This document shows, piece by piece, positions 29,526 to 38,606 of a stretch of 64,000 nucleotides of DNA. Below the pieces are notes generated by a model. It was not told where the DNA came from. It did not search any database and saw only the letters and a program-made list of their open reading frames with translations. The position numbers and the translations under genes were made by a program. The stretch comes from Natrinema sp. SYSU A 869 (GTDB lineage: Archaea; Halobacteriota; Halobacteria; Halobacteriales; Natrialbaceae). Each line of letters opens with the position of its first letter. Positions within the stretch are counted from its first letter, which is position 1. The stretch covers positions 2,356,001 through 2,420,000 of the forward strand of contig NZ_CP082249.1 of the NCBI RefSeq assembly GCF_019879105.1, in the 5' to 3' direction.

Positions 29526-30158
29526 TTACCTCGAGTCGGTGACTTGTCGCAGCCGCGTCCGCGGGAAGACGTAGACCTTCAGCGACGAGGGGACAACGCC
29601 GTTTCTGGCCACGGTGGCATGATGGTATACCGCGCCGACGACGGGGACATCCGGTTTATAGGCCTCGTTCGTCCCGTATTCGGCGACGGTACAGTCGGCC
29701 GCCTTGAGTTCGACGGCGTCGGCCCGCAGTTCCGAAACGTCAACGACGGTGAGGCGGTCGCCCGTCTCGCGGTCGACGACGGTGTCACCCGGAATGAGCG
29801 TGTGTTCGTCGCAGTAGAACGGCGCGGTCGCGTCTTCGTCGACGAACATCGTCTCGTCGCAGTCGTGACACGTGACGGCGATCTCGCCCGGCGGCGGGGT
29901 GCGCCCTTCCGTGATCTCGATCGCGACCCGGCGAACGTGCTTGCAGCGAGCCTTGCGGAAGACGTGATCCGGACAGGTACATCTGCCCGCCTCGAGATCG
30001 ACGAGATAGGTGTGGTCGCTCGCGGACTCGACCTCATAGAGGCCGTCACCCAGCGGGAGCACCGACATCGGCTCGGTGCGCGCTCGGCGCGATCGCTTCG
30101 TGAGGTGGTCTGGCGACGGTACTGGCAGCGGTGCTTTCGGTGACGCTGTTGTTTTCAT
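29526..30158 (-). CDS. SWIM zinc-finger protein
   Basis: A 210-residue protein. The SWIM finger is CTCPDHVFRKARCKHVRR (CxCxnCxH) at about residues 62-80. A second putative zinc site, CHDCDE plus CDEH, lies at about 98-118. The C-terminal half looks like a beta-rich domain (VYHHATVARNGVVPSSLKVYVFPRTRLRQ). SWIM domains bind DNA or proteins and occur in helicase or transposase partners; no such partner is seen here. ATG 30158 was chosen because the upstream extension is poor. It overlaps no gene. Confidence 0.82.
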   Translation of the reverse strand: MKTTASPKAPLPVPSPDHLTKRSRRARTEPMSVLPLGDGLYEVESASDHTYLVDLEAGRCTCPDHVFRKARCKHVRRVAIEITEGRTPPPGEIAVTCHDCDETMFVDEDATAPFYCDEHTLIPGDTVVDRETGDRLTVVDVSELRADAVELKAADCTVAEYGTNEAYKPDVPVVGAVYHHATVARNGVVPSSLKVYVFPRTRLRQVTDSR

Positions 30159-30353
30159 GGGTGCGTCGACGGGGAAATCGCTAGTCGGCTGGCTATTCGA
30201 TGTTGTTAGGGTATCGAGGGCAATAACGACCTCGCCTGCAACAGCAAGTGCGCCGTTTATACGATAGCGACCACCGAGGAACGATCGCTCCTGATGACTG
30301 CTCGAGGCCCCCTTCGAAGCGCTTTTCACCGGGCCGGAGAAAGCGATCAGTCA

Positions 30354-30626
30354 ATGGTCGAACGCGAACAGGTCATCGAAATCGTCGCGGCCGTCGCTGC
30401 CGTCGCCGTAATGCTGGCATCCATGGTCGCCATCGGGTCCTCCTACGGAGCCGAGAACAGCACGCTCTCGCCCGAAGGTGCGCAGATGCTTGTCGGCGTG
30501 ATCATCGGCTTTATCTTCCTAATGACTGCGGTCGGCATCGGGCTAGCCTACGTCCTGAACGACGCCGAGGACGGTCTCGACGCGACCGACGATGACGACA
30601 ACGGAGACGCGCAGGGAACGGTCTGA
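30354..30626 (+). CDS. Small two-TM hypothetical protein
   Basis: A 90-residue protein with TM segments at about 8-30 (IVAAVAAVAVMLASMVAIG) and 45-66 (LVGVIIGFIFLMTAVGIGLAYV), and an acidic tail (DATDDDDNGDAQ). ATG 30354 is preferred, as the upstream in-frame extension is basic. No family is recognised. It is convergent with priL. Confidence 0.6.
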   Translation: MVEREQVIEIVAAVAAVAVMLASMVAIGSSYGAENSTLSPEGAQMLVGVIIGFIFLMTAVGIGLAYVLNDAEDGLDATDDDDNGDAQGTV

Positions 30627-30698
30627 GACCGACAGTACGTTTTCATCCGTCGTCGGCTGACGTCACGTCTGCTCGACGGTCCGACTCCGTTAATCAGG

Positions 30699-31781
30699 TC
30701 AGTCCCCGCTCGCGGACTGGCCGTCGTCCTCAACTTCTCGCCAGTCCTCGAGTTCTTCGTCGTCGGCGTCGTCGATCCGCTGCTCGTAGTACGCCATCGG
30801 GTGGGGAATGCGCTCACAGAGATCGTCCTTGTTCACGCAGTCGCCGTAGGACTGCATGGTCGCACAGGAGGGTGCGGAGTACTCCGTCGGCGAACTGTCC
30901 CCGCGGATATGGTCAGTCTGATAGCGAGTCATCTCCTCGCCGAACGACGAGTTGACCCGATAGAGGTCGACGATCTGGTCGGTGTTCATCCCGATACTCG
31001 TGAGGAAGGCAGTGATCGCGAAGCGAGAGTGATGGGAGAGGTGTTCGCCCTTCTGGATCTGATCGAGCAGCGCCTTCATACACGGCGGGAACAGGTCCGG
31101 AACGACGGTGTCGATGTCCTGAGTGAGATCGAGATCGGCCAGCACCTCGCGGATCTCATCGGCGTCGTCTTCGAGTCCGGTCGCGATGGTCTCGGGGACC
31201 TCGAACGGTAGCCCATCCTCGATGCGGCCTCGGATCGCCTCCCGCAGGAGCGTAAGAAGTTCGTCCTCGTCGACGGGAACGTTGCCCGCGTCCAATGGCT
31301 GATTCACGAGTTGCCACCCGTCGTCCCACAGGTCTTCGGCCAGCGGCAGGTAGGTACCAACGTCGATCCGGTAGCTGTCGCTCGATTCACGGATGTCGTC
31401 TCGCAAGTCGAACTCGGCGAGTAAGTCCTCGAGTGCCAGCCCCGTCGACTCGATGCTCTTCAGTTCGGTCGTATCGGCCATGTCGGCCGTAAACCGCTCG
31501 TAGGCCGTCGCGGCCTCGGCGCGAGCGTACTTGCGCACGAGCACGCGTTCGCCGACCATCGAGACGAGCACCCGTGCGACCGGGTAGGAGAGCAACTCGA
31601 TGCGGGCGTCGCGGTGTGTCTCACCGGTCGACCCCGCTTCGATTGCGGTAATAACACGTTGGCGCGCGCGGTTGACGACCGCCCGATCTTGCTCGACGAC
31701 GGTCGCCAGATCGACCGCCTCCGTCGCGACGGCCTCGCGGGCCGCCTCGAGAAACGGGTACCGGGCGTGGAGTCGCTGCAT
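30699..31781 (-). CDS. priL: DNA primase large subunit
   Basis: A 360-residue PriL, which works with the catalytic PriS to make RNA primers. The C-terminal domain has the four conserved cysteines of the Fe-S cluster: one in FPPCMKALLDQIQKG (residue ~236), then SCATMQSYGDC and LCERIPHPMAYY near 311-328. The N-terminal half is mostly helical, as usual. The catalytic subunit is not in the window. The promoter region holds the dyad GGGATAA-N9-TTATCCC. Confidence 0.94.
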   Translation of the reverse strand: MQRLHARYPFLEAAREAVATEAVDLATVVEQDRAVVNRARQRVITAIEAGSTGETHRDARIELLSYPVARVLVSMVGERVLVRKYARAEAATAYERFTADMADTTELKSIESTGLALEDLLAEFDLRDDIRESSDSYRIDVGTYLPLAEDLWDDGWQLVNQPLDAGNVPVDEDELLTLLREAIRGRIEDGLPFEVPETIATGLEDDADEIREVLADLDLTQDIDTVVPDLFPPCMKALLDQIQKGEHLSHHSRFAITAFLTSIGMNTDQIVDLYRVNSSFGEEMTRYQTDHIRGDSSPTEYSAPSCATMQSYGDCVNKDDLCERIPHPMAYYEQRIDDADDEELEDWREVEDDGQSASGD

Positions 31782-31804
31782 CGGTAAAAGAATATTACTC
31801 CCGC

Positions 31805-31827
31805 GGGATAAACGCGCTGATTATCCC
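31805..31827. promoter_or_regulatory. Inverted repeat in the priL promoter
   Basis: GGGATAA and TTATCCC are perfect inverted arms separated by 9 bp, 24-46 bp upstream of the priL ATG (31781). The position overlaps the likely TATA/BRE zone, so a bound protein could repress primase transcription. Confidence 0.4.
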
Positions 31828-32020
31828 AATCGTTCTTTATCAGGCCGTTCGTCTCGTCGCTCCGATACCGGCGTCAATCGTCACCGATAGCCGGCCATCA
31901 CACCGGTGGTAAAATTGTATTACCGGCGCGGACGGTCGATCGATGTCGCCAGCGACCGACGGTCTCATCGCTCCCCACTCGAGGATCGATTTCAAGGGTG
32001 TTCGACACGTCGTCTCGAGT

Positions 32021-32890
32021 ATGCCACAGGCGACGAGAGATGGCGTGTCGATCTACTACGAGTACGATCAGAGCGATGGAGACGGCCGGGCACCGGTCGT
32101 GTTCGTGCAGGGACTCGGGTTCGGTCGGTGGATGTGGCGCTGGCAACGCGAGGCCGTCGCCAACGAGTACGACATTATTGCCCCCGACAATCGGGGCACC
32201 GGCCGCTCGGACACTGGCCTCCCGCCGCTCGTTCCGCGGCTTCCCGGGACACTTCGCGGCCTGGTCCTCCTTAAACTGGCTGGCTACTCAATTGGTGGGC
32301 TGGCGGCCGACCTCGAGGCCGTCCTCGACGATGTAGGGATTTACGACGCCCACATCGTTGGCGCGAGCATGGGCGGGATGATCGCCCAGCGCTACGCGAT
32401 CGAGTACTCCCGGGCGAAGTCGCTCACACTGTGTTGTACGTCCCACGGCGGCCCCGACGCGGCACCGGTCCCCGACGAGACGCAAGAACACATGTTCGAC
32501 ACGCCCGACGGGGCGAGCGAGCGAGAGACGCTCCGCCACCGGATGCGGCCCGCGTTCAACGAGCGGTTCACCAACCGGAACCCGCATCTCATCGATCGGA
32601 TCCTCGAGTGGCGACTCGAGCAGGACGCCGACGATCCCGCCCGCGAGGCTCAGGCCGCCGCCGTCCAAAACTTCGATGTCAGTGGCCGCCTCGACGGGCT
32701 TCGGACCCCGACGCTGATCCTCCACGGGACGGCCGATCAGGTCGTCCCCGTGGAGAACGCGCGACTGCTCAGGGAGAAGATCACGGACAGCCGTCTCGAA
32801 CTCGTCGAAGGTGGCTCACACCTCTTCTTTATCGAGGACGCCGATCGAGTGAACGAGATGCTGCTCGAGTTTCTCGAGGAGCAGGACTAG
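32021..32890 (+). CDS. Alpha/beta hydrolase
   Basis: A 289-residue alpha/beta-hydrolase fold protein. The nucleophile elbow is GASMGG (Ser near residue 115), the acid is likely Asp in HGTADQVVP and the histidine is in EGGSHLFF. The N-terminus has the oxyanion region FVQGLGFGRWMW. It looks like the broad esterase/lactonase group near BioH or prolyl-iminopeptidases; substrate is unknown. ATG 32021 was chosen over longer frames with poor composition. Confidence 0.87.
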   Translation: MPQATRDGVSIYYEYDQSDGDGRAPVVFVQGLGFGRWMWRWQREAVANEYDIIAPDNRGTGRSDTGLPPLVPRLPGTLRGLVLLKLAGYSIGGLAADLEAVLDDVGIYDAHIVGASMGGMIAQRYAIEYSRAKSLTLCCTSHGGPDAAPVPDETQEHMFDTPDGASERETLRHRMRPAFNERFTNRNPHLIDRILEWRLEQDADDPAREAQAAAVQNFDVSGRLDGLRTPTLILHGTADQVVPVENARLLREKITDSRLELVEGGSHLFFIEDADRVNEMLLEFLEEQD

Positions 32891-32977
32891 ACTGGACGCG
32901 AACGAGACGGACGGTTTCGACGGGAACTGAGGAGACGAACCGAATGCAGCGGCCGGGAGTGAGAACTGGCCGCTGTC

Positions 32978-33295
32978 TCAACTGGCCGTCGCGGTAGTAT
33001 CCCGAATCCGAATTTCGCCGTCAGTCCGGACGCCGATGTCGAACTCTTCGTAAGTAAACCGCACCCGGTGGGTGTCGACGTCGGCGGCCCGCTGGGCGTG
33101 CTCGACGAAGGAGTCGAGTGCGTCCGGATCGACGACCTCGTACAGCGGCGCGAGTTCGGTCGGATCCGATCCGCACAGCGTCGCGACGGCAGTGACGATG
33201 GTCTCGCTCGGCCGGTCGCCATCGGGATCGAACGTCGAGACGAACCTGACATCTGCTGGCTCCGATTCGTCCGTCGAATCATTCGTAGTAGGCAT
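32978..33295 (-). CDS. HalOD1 output-domain protein, second copy
   Basis: A 105-residue protein with the HalOD1 pattern: SETIVTAVATLCGSDPTELAPLYEVVDPDALDSFVEHA, then VRFTYEEFDIGVRTDGEIRI. It resembles the product of 20972-21229 in both halves and carries a longer N-terminal extension. Its function is unknown. It faces the end of the hydrolase gene (tail-to-tail). Confidence 0.83.
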   Translation of the reverse strand: MPTTNDSTDESEPADVRFVSTFDPDGDRPSETIVTAVATLCGSDPTELAPLYEVVDPDALDSFVEHAQRAADVDTHRVRFTYEEFDIGVRTDGEIRIRDTTATAS

Positions 33296-33375
33296 ACGCT
33301 GACGTCCGCGAGTAGCCCAGTAGCCACTCCCCTTCCTATATTAACGTATTAAGTGATCGCCGGCAGCGGTCGGCG

Positions 33376-34119
33376 TTACTCGCTCTGGATGCGCGGCGCG
33401 AGCATGTAGGTGACCTGTCCCTGTCCTTCACCGAAGCCGAAGTAGATCTTGACGGGGAACTCCTCGCCGAGATCCAGCGTGACCTCCGTGTCCTTGGGAA
33501 TCGCCTTGTTCATGTCCTTGAGATAGTCCAGCGAGAACAGCGAGTGAGCGGGACCGATCTGGATATCGATCAGATCCTCCTGGGTGAGTTCGAGGTGGAC
33601 GTCGTCGGTGTCGCCCTCTGCGTCGACGTAGAAGTATTCCTCAGTCTCGTCGACGCCGAGCGCGATGTGGTCGGAGACCATGTCGGCTGCGGTCACCGAG
33701 CGGTTGACGTCGTTACCCTCGAGGACGACCTCCGCAGGCAAATCGAGATCCGGAATGTCGGGCTCCTGTCGAATGGAGTCGGGATCGATGAGCGCGAGCG
33801 TGTATTCGAGTCCGTCGATCTGGATGTGGAGCTTTCGGGTCTCCTCATCGAGTTCGAGCTGGATGAGCTGGCCGGAGTCGGCCATGCCAGCGATATCCTC
33901 GAGCCGCGAGAGGTCGACGCCGATCAGCCCGCCGTCCGCTTCGTAGGACTCGAACGCAGCCGCATCGAGCGAGAGGTCGACCATCCCGACGTTCGCGGGG
34001 TCGACGGCCCGGATTTCCAGCCCGTCTTCCTCGAGGTGGATCTTGCACTCGTCGACCAGGACGCTCACTGAATCGAGCGCGCTGGTGAGCGTTTCGGCGC
34101 TCACGATGGCCTTGAACAT
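33376..34119 (-). CDS. pcn: DNA polymerase sliding clamp PCNA
   Basis: A 247-residue processivity clamp that encircles DNA as a trimer and tethers DNA polymerase, FEN1 and ligase. It begins [26 protein letters not shown] and ends [15 protein letters not shown] 34119 gives the usual haloarchaeal length, while a longer frame to 34146 (adding MSTVRTPSY) runs into the TATA-like run CTTTTTATG. So the mRNA is probably leaderless. It lies alone, opposite rlmE. Confidence 0.95.
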   Translation of the reverse strand: MFKAIVSAETLTSALDSVSVLVDECKIHLEEDGLEIRAVDPANVGMVDLSLDAAAFESYEADGGLIGVDLSRLEDIAGMADSGQLIQLELDEETRKLHIQIDGLEYTLALIDPDSIRQEPDIPDLDLPAEVVLEGNDVNRSVTAADMVSDHIALGVDETEEYFYVDAEGDTDDVHLELTQEDLIDIQIGPAHSLFSLDYLKDMNKAIPKDTEVTLDLGEEFPVKIYFGFGEGQGQVTYMLAPRIQSE

Positions 34120-34139
34120 ATAGCTCGGCGTACGGACGG

Positions 34140-34155
34140 TCGACATAAAAAGCCA
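34140..34155 (-). promoter_or_regulatory. TATA box of pcn
   Basis: On the minus strand, GGCTTTTTATGTCG lies about 25-30 bp before the ATG at 34119, the expected distance for leaderless mRNA. This supports the shorter start for PCNA. Confidence 0.45.
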
Positions 34156-34313
34156 CCCTTTACGCGCGGGCGGGGGCTCGTAGTCGGCAGATTGCGAGCT
34201 GTTTCGTTCGGTCGTTTGACAGTGGGTCGGGTTCTCACCATCACTCAGTATTCGTCGCGTAACCGGATCTCGTTGTCAGTAATCTCGCCGATCGCGTCGT
34301 TCCGGCCGACGAG

Positions 34314-34475
34314 ATGGAATCGCCGGACGAGACGGAGGCACCGGACACGGGCTCCCGCGACGACGAAACCACCGGCGACGACCGCGACTCGACGGATCGC
34401 GACGACGTCGACCCGGACAATGTGGCGGACGGCGACCCGGTGTCCGAAATCGATCCCAAAGAGGATGTCAGATGA
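34314..34475 (+). CDS. Small acidic hypothetical protein
   Basis: ATG 34314 opens a 54-codon frame (53 residues) rich in Asp/Glu (MESPDETEAPDTGSRDDETT, then DRDDVDPDNVADGDPVSEID). The composition is clearly halophilic, but nearly all residues are disordered. It ends 185 bp before rlmE. No family is known to me, and it could be a spurious frame or the tail of a lost gene. Confidence 0.35.
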   Translation: MESPDETEAPDTGSRDDETTGDDRDSTDRDDVDPDNVADGDPVSEIDPKEDVR

Positions 34476-34659
34476 CGGGAGTGTCCAGAGCAGGCGGTGT
34501 TGCGCCGCGAATCGTTTTCAGCAGGTCTTTCCGCTTCTGGTCCGTACCCGTGGTACGAATACGACGACCGTCCCGAGTGACGGCGACGGCACCCGGATCG
34601 GGTCGTCGGCAGTCTCCGCTCCGAATCACACGAGACTGCGACCACGTGAGGAACGACTC

Positions 34660-35433
34660 ATGGCAAAAGACCACTACTACAACAAGGCGAAACAGGAAGG
34701 CTATCGCTCTCGAGCGGCCTACAAGCTCAAACAGCTCGCCGACCTCGAGAACGTTATCGACCGCGGCGACACGGTCGTCGACCTGGGCGCAGCCCCCGGC
34801 GGTTGGCTCGAGGTCGCCGCCGAGGAAGTCGGCCCCGAGGGGAACGTCATCGGTGTCGACTTCCAGCGGATCAAAGACTTCGACGATCACGATAACGTCG
34901 AGACGCTCCGCGGGGACATGACCGAGGACAAGACCCGCGATCGGGTTATCGACGCCGCCGGCGGCCCTGTCGACGTCGTGATTTCGGACATGGCACCCAA
35001 CATGTCCGGAGAATACTCGCTCGATCAGGCCCGCTCGCTGCACCTCGCGCGACAGGCCTTCGAGACCGCCGCCGACCTCCTCGATAGCGGCGGGGACTTC
35101 ATCGTGAAGGTCTTCGAAGGGCCGGATGTCGACGACTTCCGGGCCGATGTCGAGGAGAAGTTCCAGTACGTCCGCGCAACCTCGCCGAAGGCCAGCCGCG
35201 ACGAATCCTCCGAGATCTACTTCATCGGAAAGGGCCGGCTCACCGCGACCGTGCGGCCGGGCGACGAACTCGAGGTCGAGATCGAAAGCGTCGGGAACGA
35301 GGGCGACGGTATGGCCTCAGTCGACGGCTACCGACTATTCGTCCCTGACACTGAAGAGGGCGAGACCGTCACTGTCCGCGTCGAGGATGTCAAGCCGAAC
35401 TTCGGGTTCGCCCAGCGGATCGACCAGGACTGA
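34660..35433 (+). CDS. rlmE: 23S rRNA 2'-O-methyltransferase RlmE/FtsJ with TRAM domain
   Basis: A 257-residue RNA methyltransferase. MAKDHYYNKAKQEGYRSRAAYKLKQL is the RNA-binding start, and the SAM motif is VDLGAAPGGWLEVA near residue 40. The K-D-K-E catalytic set fits: K in RAAYKL, D in SDMAPNMSG, K in FIVKVFEG and E in ESSEIYF. Residues about 200-257 are a TRAM domain (LEVEIESVGNEGDGMASVDGYRLFVPD), usual in haloarchaeal FtsJ. Its likely target is a ribosomal RNA uridine 2'-O position. ATG 34660 was chosen over longer frames, which are basic. Confidence 0.93.
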   Translation: MAKDHYYNKAKQEGYRSRAAYKLKQLADLENVIDRGDTVVDLGAAPGGWLEVAAEEVGPEGNVIGVDFQRIKDFDDHDNVETLRGDMTEDKTRDRVIDAAGGPVDVVISDMAPNMSGEYSLDQARSLHLARQAFETAADLLDSGGDFIVKVFEGPDVDDFRADVEEKFQYVRATSPKASRDESSEIYFIGKGRLTATVRPGDELEVEIESVGNEGDGMASVDGYRLFVPDTEEGETVTVRVEDVKPNFGFAQRIDQD

Positions 35434-35508
35434 ATCTGCATCTCGCCGGTCTGCGCCGATCGCGCTGCGTTCTGGACCGCCCGTTCTGCTTTTCCACCGA
35501 CCGGTCCG

Positions 35509-35685
35509 CTATTCCTGGTCCTCGAGGCGGTCGTGGCGTTTGTCGATCTCGTCTAAGATATCTAGATTCTTCCGGATCGACGATCGGATCGCGTCGCTAC
35601 GGTTGACGAACTTGCCGTCCTCACCGACGTGGTCGTCCAAATCGTTGAGGAGTTCCTGTGGGATTTCGACGCTGATCTTGGGCAT
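35509..35685 (-). CDS. CopG/ribbon-helix-helix regulator
   Basis: A 58-residue RHH protein. The beta strand is MPKISVEIPQELLNDLDDHV and the helices are FVNRSDAIRSSIRKNLDIL, then DEIDKRHDRLEDQ. It is a minimal dimeric DNA-binding protein like those used in autorepression or toxin-antitoxin pairs, but no toxin-like partner gene is adjacent. ATG 35685 starts the family motif, and longer upstream frames are not needed. Confidence 0.85.
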   Translation of the reverse strand: MPKISVEIPQELLNDLDDHVGEDGKFVNRSDAIRSSIRKNLDILDEIDKRHDRLEDQE

Positions 35686-36131
35686 CAGTCTGGCTAGACG
35701 TTCGCAAGTCGCCGACTTAACAGTAGTTGATTGCACAGATCCGGCGTTCCCCTCGAGACGGCGCTCGATTCCTCGCTCGTTCGGTACGGTGTGAACGGAG
35801 CAGTGGATTCTGAGGAGACTGAGTGAGCCAAAGCGTCCTGCTACCGTGGCAACAGGGAATCGCCGCTCCCTCCCCAACCGATTCGCTCGCTCCAGCGTCG
35901 CTCGCTCATCCACTGTCAGAGCAAGCTCTGACAAAGCCTTCGTTCACTGTGTTCACGAAGACCACGCGCAGTATCGGCGGCCGCCCTCACTGGCGTTCGG
36001 CCGACCGCCAGTACGCGCCACCGCCGTCGGTTGGCCGGTCTGGGGTAATATGTCGGTTATCTATACTGAACAGCTATTCCCAATCGAGCCGCATCTCGAG
36101 AACGATTTTCACCGACGTACGGAGAAGGTCA
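35686..36131. other. Intergenic region with perfect hairpins
   Basis: About 450 bp between the RHH gene and tatCt. There is no supported gene. Inside are two perfect inverted repeats, TGTCAGAGC/GCTCTGACA at 35914-35933 with a 2-nt loop, and ACTGGCG/CGCCAGT at 35989-36012, plus a weaker one at 35937-35959. Confidence 0.5.
35914..36012. repeat. Perfect inverted repeats (hairpin cluster 1)
   Basis: TGTCAGAGC (35914-35922) and GCTCTGACA (35925-35933) enclose AA. ACTGGCG (35989-35995) and CGCCAGT (36006-36012) enclose a 10-nt loop. Between them CTTCGT/ACGAAG arms are possible. The core AGAGCAAGCTCT is identical to the first hairpin of the array at 46715. Confidence 0.55.
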
Positions 36132-38465
36132 TTACTCCGTGACGGCCGCACCGGCGTCTTCAGCGTCGGGTTCGGCCGCCGAGCCGTCACCGCCACCGCC
36201 GAACAGCCGGCCGCCGCCGGTGAGGACGTAGAGGACGGCGAGGCCGAGCAGGTACGTGGCCGAGATCGGGATCGCGAACATGAGCATCATGAGGATCCCC
36301 TTCGGGCTGAAGAAGGCGGCGATGACGAAGATGCCGACGACGAGCGGCCGCCAGCGCTCGAGCATTGAGTGGTAGCTGACGATGCCACCGACATGGAACA
36401 GCGCCATCGTAACGATGATGTTCAGCAGGAAGCCGATCCCAACGGTGGTGAAGATCACGAGCCAGAAGAAGCTCTTGATCCGGTAGGAGATGACCATTCC
36501 GTTGCTGATCGCGTCCGAGACCAGATACGAAATGATCGTCGGCGCGATCCAGAAGAATCCGAGATAGGTCCCAACGGCGAAGCCGGCCAGTAGACCGCCG
36601 CCCCAGACGACGAACGTGCGACGGTCGCCGTAGACCAGACCGCGCTCCTTGGCGGGCGGCCAAGCGTAGAACAGTAGTAGCGGCAACGCGGCGATAATGC
36701 CGGCAAGGGCACTTACCTTTGCCTCGAAGATGAGCACTTCGACCGGATTCAAGGCGATGACGATGTCCATCGCCTCGATGAGTTCGCCGAGGCTCATCGT
36801 GCTCGGATCGGCGCCCTCCTCGACGACCTCCTCGAGCACGTGACGGGGAACCCGATCGAGGAAGAGCCTGAGGACGTCTCCGAGACCGCCCGAGTAGAGC
36901 CAGAAGAAGGTCCCGCCCATGACGACCATGAAGAGCCCGACGATGCGGAACACCTTCGAGGTGAGACTGTTGAAGATGAAGGCGATGTCGTAGGCGTAGC
37001 CGCCGATGTCGTCTTCGTCCGTCTCCTCCTCGGTAAACGGGTCAAGCATGCCGGCCGCGGTGCTCGCGAAGAGACTCTCGTCATCTCCATCCGCACCGGC
37101 CCCACCCGTTGTGGCCGCATCTCCCGCGTCCGCCGTCTCGTCCTCGCCATCCATCGCCTCTTGGACTGTATCGAAGCGATCGAGGATTTTCTCGGCCTTC
37201 ATCCGGTCGTCGTCGTACATGGCCTGCCGGGAGTATTCGAGGGCCTGTTCCTCGCTCATGGTCCGGAAGACTCCCGTCGGAACGTCGTCGATGTCCTCGG
37301 TCTCGAGCGTCTCGAAGTCGACGTCTTCGTGGGAATCGGCCCGTCGAATGTTGTCCTGTCGCGGGTAGACGGGCTGCTGGAGCACGTGAATCGTGTAGCC
37401 CAGCAGGACGACGAAGCCGACAGCAGCGGCGACGAACAGACCGACCGCGACCTCACCGAGGAGGCCGTGTTCGATCGCCATCGCCTCGAGACCGGTCGTT
37501 CCGCTGGGTCGCAGCCACGACGGGAACGTTGGATAGACCGACTCGCGGAGGTAGCCGAAGCCGCCCTGATTGACGGCGGTAGTGATCCCGATAGCGACGA
37601 TGGCGAGGACGCCACCGAACTGGAGGAGACGACGCTTGACGTGGGCCGTCCCCGTCCCAGCGGATTTCGCCGCGCCGCGCCGTCGGACGTTGGTGACGAC
37701 CTTAGCCAGCCCGAGGCTGAAGACGTAGAGGACGACCATCGGTATCGCCCACATGACCTGCGTGAACGGATCCGGCGGCGAGAACAGGGCCCCGAAGATG
37801 ACGATTCCGACGACGGCGTGTCGCCACTTGTCGCGGAAGGTCTCGTAGGGAATGATCTCGGTGTAGGACAACACGCCCATCAACAGCGGAAGCTGGGCGG
37901 CGAGTCCGAACGATAGCGTCAGCAGCGCCATGAACTCGGTGAACTCGGTAATCCCGTAACTGGGTTTGACGCCGGCGCTGACGGCGTTCCCCGCGAGGAA
38001 TCCGAAGGCGTACGGGAAGAAGATACTGTAGGCGTAGATGACACCTGCCATGAACAACGACAGTGACATCACGACGAACCCGGCGATGTAGCCCTTTGAG
38101 ATCGGGATGGCGCTGGTGTAGCCGCGACGGCGGAGCGCTTTCCGAGAGAAAAAGAGCAAGGCCGGGATCGCGACGATGATCCCCGCAACCATGCCGATCT
38201 TCGCCTGAAGTAGGATCACCTCGAACGGTGTTCGGGTAATGACATCGGTCGAGCCAGCGACTTCCTGGCCCATCTTGCCCTTCGCGGTCGCCTTGAGGAA
38301 GTCCCAGACGACCACGCGCAGCGCGTAGAAGGAACCGACGAAGCCCAAGAGAAAGACGATAAATACCTTCTGGAGGTGCTGTTGCGCACCCGAGAGTAGT
38401 GCGCCGATCGTCTCCCGGCCGGTATTGAGGGCCTTGGCAGTGTCCTCGTCGACGGCAGAACTCAT
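36132..38465 (-). CDS. tatC2: Twin-arginine translocase subunit TatCt (double TatC)
   Basis: A 777-residue protein made of two fused TatC domains, the haloarchaeal TatCt. The first domain covers residues ~20-360 and the second ~475-750, each with about six or seven TM segments. Between them is a cytoplasmic linker of about 85 residues rich in acidic and small residues (DETADAGDAATTGGAGADGD). The Tat pathway exports folded, twin-arginine proteins, and is the main export route in haloarchaea. ATG 38465 follows the promoter region shared with tatCo, which is divergent. The short upstream extension MSVTVYP is unlikely. Confidence 0.93.
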   Translation of the reverse strand: MSSAVDEDTAKALNTGRETIGALLSGAQQHLQKVFIVFLLGFVGSFYALRVVVWDFLKATAKGKMGQEVAGSTDVITRTPFEVILLQAKIGMVAGIIVAIPALLFFSRKALRRRGYTSAIPISKGYIAGFVVMSLSLFMAGVIYAYSIFFPYAFGFLAGNAVSAGVKPSYGITEFTEFMALLTLSFGLAAQLPLLMGVLSYTEIIPYETFRDKWRHAVVGIVIFGALFSPPDPFTQVMWAIPMVVLYVFSLGLAKVVTNVRRRGAAKSAGTGTAHVKRRLLQFGGVLAIVAIGITTAVNQGGFGYLRESVYPTFPSWLRPSGTTGLEAMAIEHGLLGEVAVGLFVAAAVGFVVLLGYTIHVLQQPVYPRQDNIRRADSHEDVDFETLETEDIDDVPTGVFRTMSEEQALEYSRQAMYDDDRMKAEKILDRFDTVQEAMDGEDETADAGDAATTGGAGADGDDESLFASTAAGMLDPFTEEETDEDDIGGYAYDIAFIFNSLTSKVFRIVGLFMVVMGGTFFWLYSGGLGDVLRLFLDRVPRHVLEEVVEEGADPSTMSLGELIEAMDIVIALNPVEVLIFEAKVSALAGIIAALPLLLFYAWPPAKERGLVYGDRRTFVVWGGGLLAGFAVGTYLGFFWIAPTIISYLVSDAISNGMVISYRIKSFFWLVIFTTVGIGFLLNIIVTMALFHVGGIVSYHSMLERWRPLVVGIFVIAAFFSPKGILMMLMFAIPISATYLLGLAVLYVLTGGGRLFGGGGDGSAAEPDAEDAGAAVTE

Positions 38466-38606
38466 TGGGTAGACGGTAACTGACATCCAGTTATCAACCT
38501 TTCGTGTGGGTACGCGCTTCGAGGGCCGCTCGAGCGGCCCTCTCTCTTTCGACAGGGGGTCCGTAAGAAAAAGGCCTATAACCAGTGCCCTATCAGTACC
38601 CTGTAG

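Noticed and set aside
35823-36368. Long plus-strand frame entering the tatCt gene
   Set aside because: Its second half is the shadow of tatCt and its first half has no halophilic bias.
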